Source: Saprospiraceae bacterium (lineage in GTDB: Bacteria > Bacteroidota > Bacteroidia > Chitinophagales > Saprospiraceae). Taken from it: DNA of 42,517 bases. A program made the position numbers and the translations under genes. Under the pieces are notes generated by a model, which saw nothing but the letters and a program-made list of their open reading frames with translations, had not been told where the DNA came from and searched no databases. Positions within the stretch are counted from its first letter, which is position 1. Each line of letters begins with the position of its first letter. Below, in pieces: positions 40,339-42,517 of the stretch. The stretch is from positions 1 through 42,517 of the forward strand of contig JALSPW010000140.1 of the NCBI GenBank assembly GCA_026985735.1. Reading direction: 5' to 3'.

Positions 40339-40827
40339 TTATTGTTTGTCATATTTTAAAATATCTTCAGAAAGATATTCCAGTTTTATTCCTGCTTCTT
40401 TGAACATAGCTTCAGATTCTTCAGCAGCATGATATTTTTGCTGACAAACAACTCTTTCTATTCCTGTATTGATAATCAACATCGTACAAGTTCTGCAAGG
40501 TGTCATGCGGACATATAAAGTAGCGCCTTCCAAAGCAATACCTCTTCTTGCTGCTTGAGTAATTGCATTTTGTTCGGCATGTACTGTTCTTACACAATGT
40601 GTTGTTACTTTGCCATCTTCATGAACAACTTTTTTGAGTAAATGCCCTACATCGTCACAATGAGGTAATCCTTTGGGAGACCCGACATATCCGGTTACTA
40701 ATATTTGTTTATCTTTTACAATCACACATCCTGCTCTGCCTCTGTCACAAGTAGCTCTTGTTGCCACGGCATCGACTAATTTATTGAAATATTCATCCCA
40801 GGAAGGCCTGATATATTTTTTATTCAT
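40339..40827 (-). CDS. dCMP deaminase family protein (ComEB-like)
   Basis: TVHAEQNAI and TPCRTCTMLIINTGIERVV zinc-deaminase motifs; RATCDRGRAGCVIVKDKQILVTGYVGSPKGLPHCDDVGH. Confidence 0.95.
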   Translation of the reverse strand: MNKKYIRPSWDEYFNKLVDAVATRATCDRGRAGCVIVKDKQILVTGYVGSPKGLPHCDDVGHLLKKVVHEDGKVTTHCVRTVHAEQNAITQAARRGIALEGATLYVRMTPCRTCTMLIINTGIERVVCQQKYHAAEESEAMFKEAGIKLEYLSEDILKYDKQ

Positions 40828-40921
40828 AATATTAATTTAGGTTTTAATAAAAACTATCAGCATAAAAATATAACAAATTTAAAATTGATTTATTTTGAGA
40901 TATTTTCTTCTTTATTATATT

Positions 40922-41018
40922 TTGTGTTAGTCCATAAAATCATTTTCAATAAAATTAATACTTATTTCATCAAAAATCTTTGTTTTTAAAAATTCAAGCA
41001 CTTTATAGACAGACACTA
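40922..41018. mobile_element. MITE-like element, copy 2 (about 97 bp, internally deleted, left terminus degenerate)
   Basis: TCATCAAAAATC..TGTTTTTAAAAATTCAAGC.CTTTATAGACAGACACTA aligns to the reverse complement of copy 1; left end TTGTGTTAGTCCATAAAATCATT vs TAGTGTCTGTCTATAAAATCATT. Confidence 0.75.
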
Positions 41019-41183
41019 ATTAATACCGGTTTGGTAATAAAACGATAGATATGGATTATAATTGTTATGGATTATTTTTATACAAAATTAATATTCTTTA
41101 CATTGTTTTACTTATTTTTAACAAATTGTTTACCGGAACTTTCTAAAAAATAAAAAAATAGAACTATATTGATTTAGTTACTT

Positions 41184-41879
41184 CTACTGTTTTTTCTTAG
41201 CCCTCTTTAATTTAGCTATTAATTTAGGAGCATCAAGGTCAATTTGTTTTTTTATTTTATACATAGCACACATAAATGCTGCAGCGTTGGCTCTTCTTGC
41301 TGCTGTAGGATAAGCAGAACCCCAATATAATGCAACGTATTTTTTATTGGTACAATCTGCCGTATATCTTCCAATCAAATTTTTGTTTAAATCAAATATC
41401 TGAACCTCCAATTCAATTGTTGAGCGATTGCTTAATAGCGGCATTCCTAATAAATTGGGTATATACAAAGTCGCTATTGATAATAAAAACCATTCATATC
41501 CTCTGGAATTTACATCACCAAAAGTAATACGGCATAAAATATCTCCTTGTCTTTCTCCATAAGGATTCGTTATGTTTTCTTTTACATCCTTGATAAAAAT
41601 ACTAATAGCATCTTGAATTCGAGGGTCTGCATCATTATATACTGTTGTTTCGGTTACATCTACACCCCATATATCAGTTCCATAATAAACAGGATGTGAT
41701 TCAATTAGTAAAGGGGATAAACCATAATATGTGTTTTCAAAACTTTTTATATCAACATGCGGTTTCAATGTAGGTAAAATAACACTGTTTTTTCCTTTTG
41801 GACTTACATCTTGGAGTCTCATACTGACGCAAGAACTTGTCATTAAAATTATTGATAAGTAAAATAATATACGTTTCAT
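41184..41879 (-). CDS. Bacteroidetes lipoprotein of unknown function
   Basis: Lipobox MKRILFYLSIILMTSSC; ORF extends to 41948, but ATG at 41879 gives the signal peptide. Confidence 0.75.
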   Translation of the reverse strand: MKRILFYLSIILMTSSCVSMRLQDVSPKGKNSVILPTLKPHVDIKSFENTYYGLSPLLIESHPVYYGTDIWGVDVTETTVYNDADPRIQDAISIFIKDVKENITNPYGERQGDILCRITFGDVNSRGYEWFLLSIATLYIPNLLGMPLLSNRSTIELEVQIFDLNKNLIGRYTADCTNKKYVALYWGSAYPTAARRANAAAFMCAMYKIKKQIDLDAPKLIAKLKRAKKKQ

Positions 41880-42236
41880 ATTTAAATTTTTTGTTTTGTG
41901 AAAATAGTAACTACTCTTAGAGTGCATAATAATTTTTAATCTTTGCATAAAGTTATTTCATATTTTGTAAATCAGCTAAAAAATAACATTATTTAATATA
42001 ATTTTAATAAAATAGTTAAAGATATGTTATTAAGAACTTTTTGATGTTATCTCTTGTTTGTTTACTTTGTTACGCTGCAGAAATATCTTTAAGACAACCG
42101 GAGTGAATTTTATTTCATACAAGACTATTAAACTGTACTCGAAAGCATGTGGAACGTTACTTGAAAAAAAGTGTAACTTTACAAAATCATAGTATAATCA
42201 TCACGATTTTAGATATATTTTATCTATATTTGCTCT

Positions 42237-42517
42237 ATGGATAAGCAAAACATCAATAACATCCACGACAAATTTTTTAAGTCGATAATGTCCAATATCG
42301 AAGTAGCAAAGGATTTTTTCAAAACATTTTTACCTAAAGACGTATTGAATGTTATTGATCTAAATACATTAAAATTTACACAAAACAGTTTTATTTCCGG
42401 TAAATTGAAAGAAACTTTTGCGGATTTGGTCTTTGAGTGCAAACTTAAAAACAGTGAACATAGTGTCTATATTTCTATACTTCTTGAACATAAAAGCTAT
42501 CCCGATAAATACTCTTA
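42237..42517 (+). CDS. Rpn/YhgA-like PD-(D/E)XK nuclease family putative transposase, N-terminal fragment (runs off window)
   Basis: MDKQNINNIHDKFFKSIMSNIEVAKDFFKTFLPKDVLNVIDLNTLKFTQNSFISGKLKETFADLVFECKLKNSEHSVYISILLEHKSYPDKYS; HDKFFK start and DLVFECKL..ILLEHKS core. Confidence 0.85.
   Translation, partial: MDKQNINNIHDKFFKSIMSNIEVAKDFFKTFLPKDVLNVIDLNTLKFTQNSFISGKLKETFADLVFECKLKNSEHSVYISILLEHKSYPDKYS

Noticed and set aside
39564-40352. Minus-strand Ser/Phe-rich ORFs (89, 67, 65, 78 aa)
   Set aside because: Complement of the K/E-rich coiled-coil gene; composition explains the open frames.
1-42517. CRISPR array
   Set aside because: No regularly spaced direct repeats with unique spacers; the only tandem repeat (124 bp, two full units) has no spacers.
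1-42517. Defence, toxin-antitoxin or prophage module
   Set aside because: No recognisable restriction, Abi, TA, integrase, capsid or tail genes. The only mobile-type gene is the partial Rpn protein.

Overview
The window is about 42.5 kb of AT-rich DNA with Bacteroidetes-type gene content: T9SS sorting tails, a TonB-dependent receptor/DUF4249 pair, and TTTG/TAnnTTTG-like promoters. Most of it is housekeeping: rlmN, infB-nusA-rimP, a purine nucleoside phosphorylase, an ABC-F ATPase, a B12-dependent ribonucleotide reductase, a C-terminal processing protease, yidD, threonine aldolase, queG, a LolC/E-type permease, a GCS2-CBS fusion, proline dehydrogenase, nadA, tRNA-Ser(CGA) and a dCMP deaminase. 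Several secreted T9SS-type proteins are also present. An Rpn/YhgA-like PD-(D/E)XK putative transposase starts at 42237 and runs off the right edge; it is missing from the ORF track because it has no stop in the window. I see no defence island, CRISPR array, prophage or obviously new multi-gene system. The observations worth a second look are mostly non-coding: (1) a 124-bp tandem duplication, with a partial third copy, that triplicates the start codon of the DUF4249 gene; (2) a two-copy MITE-like family with 17-bp inverted termini, one copy in the 5' region of the GCS2-CBS gene; (3) a near-ideal intrinsic terminator hairpin forming almost the whole 5' leader of rimP-nusA-infB, suggesting attenuation; (4) two dispersed intergenic repeat families; (5) perfect dyads upstream of the TonB receptor and between the metalloprotease and Prc genes. 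Boundaries and repeats were read by eye. No database search was run.
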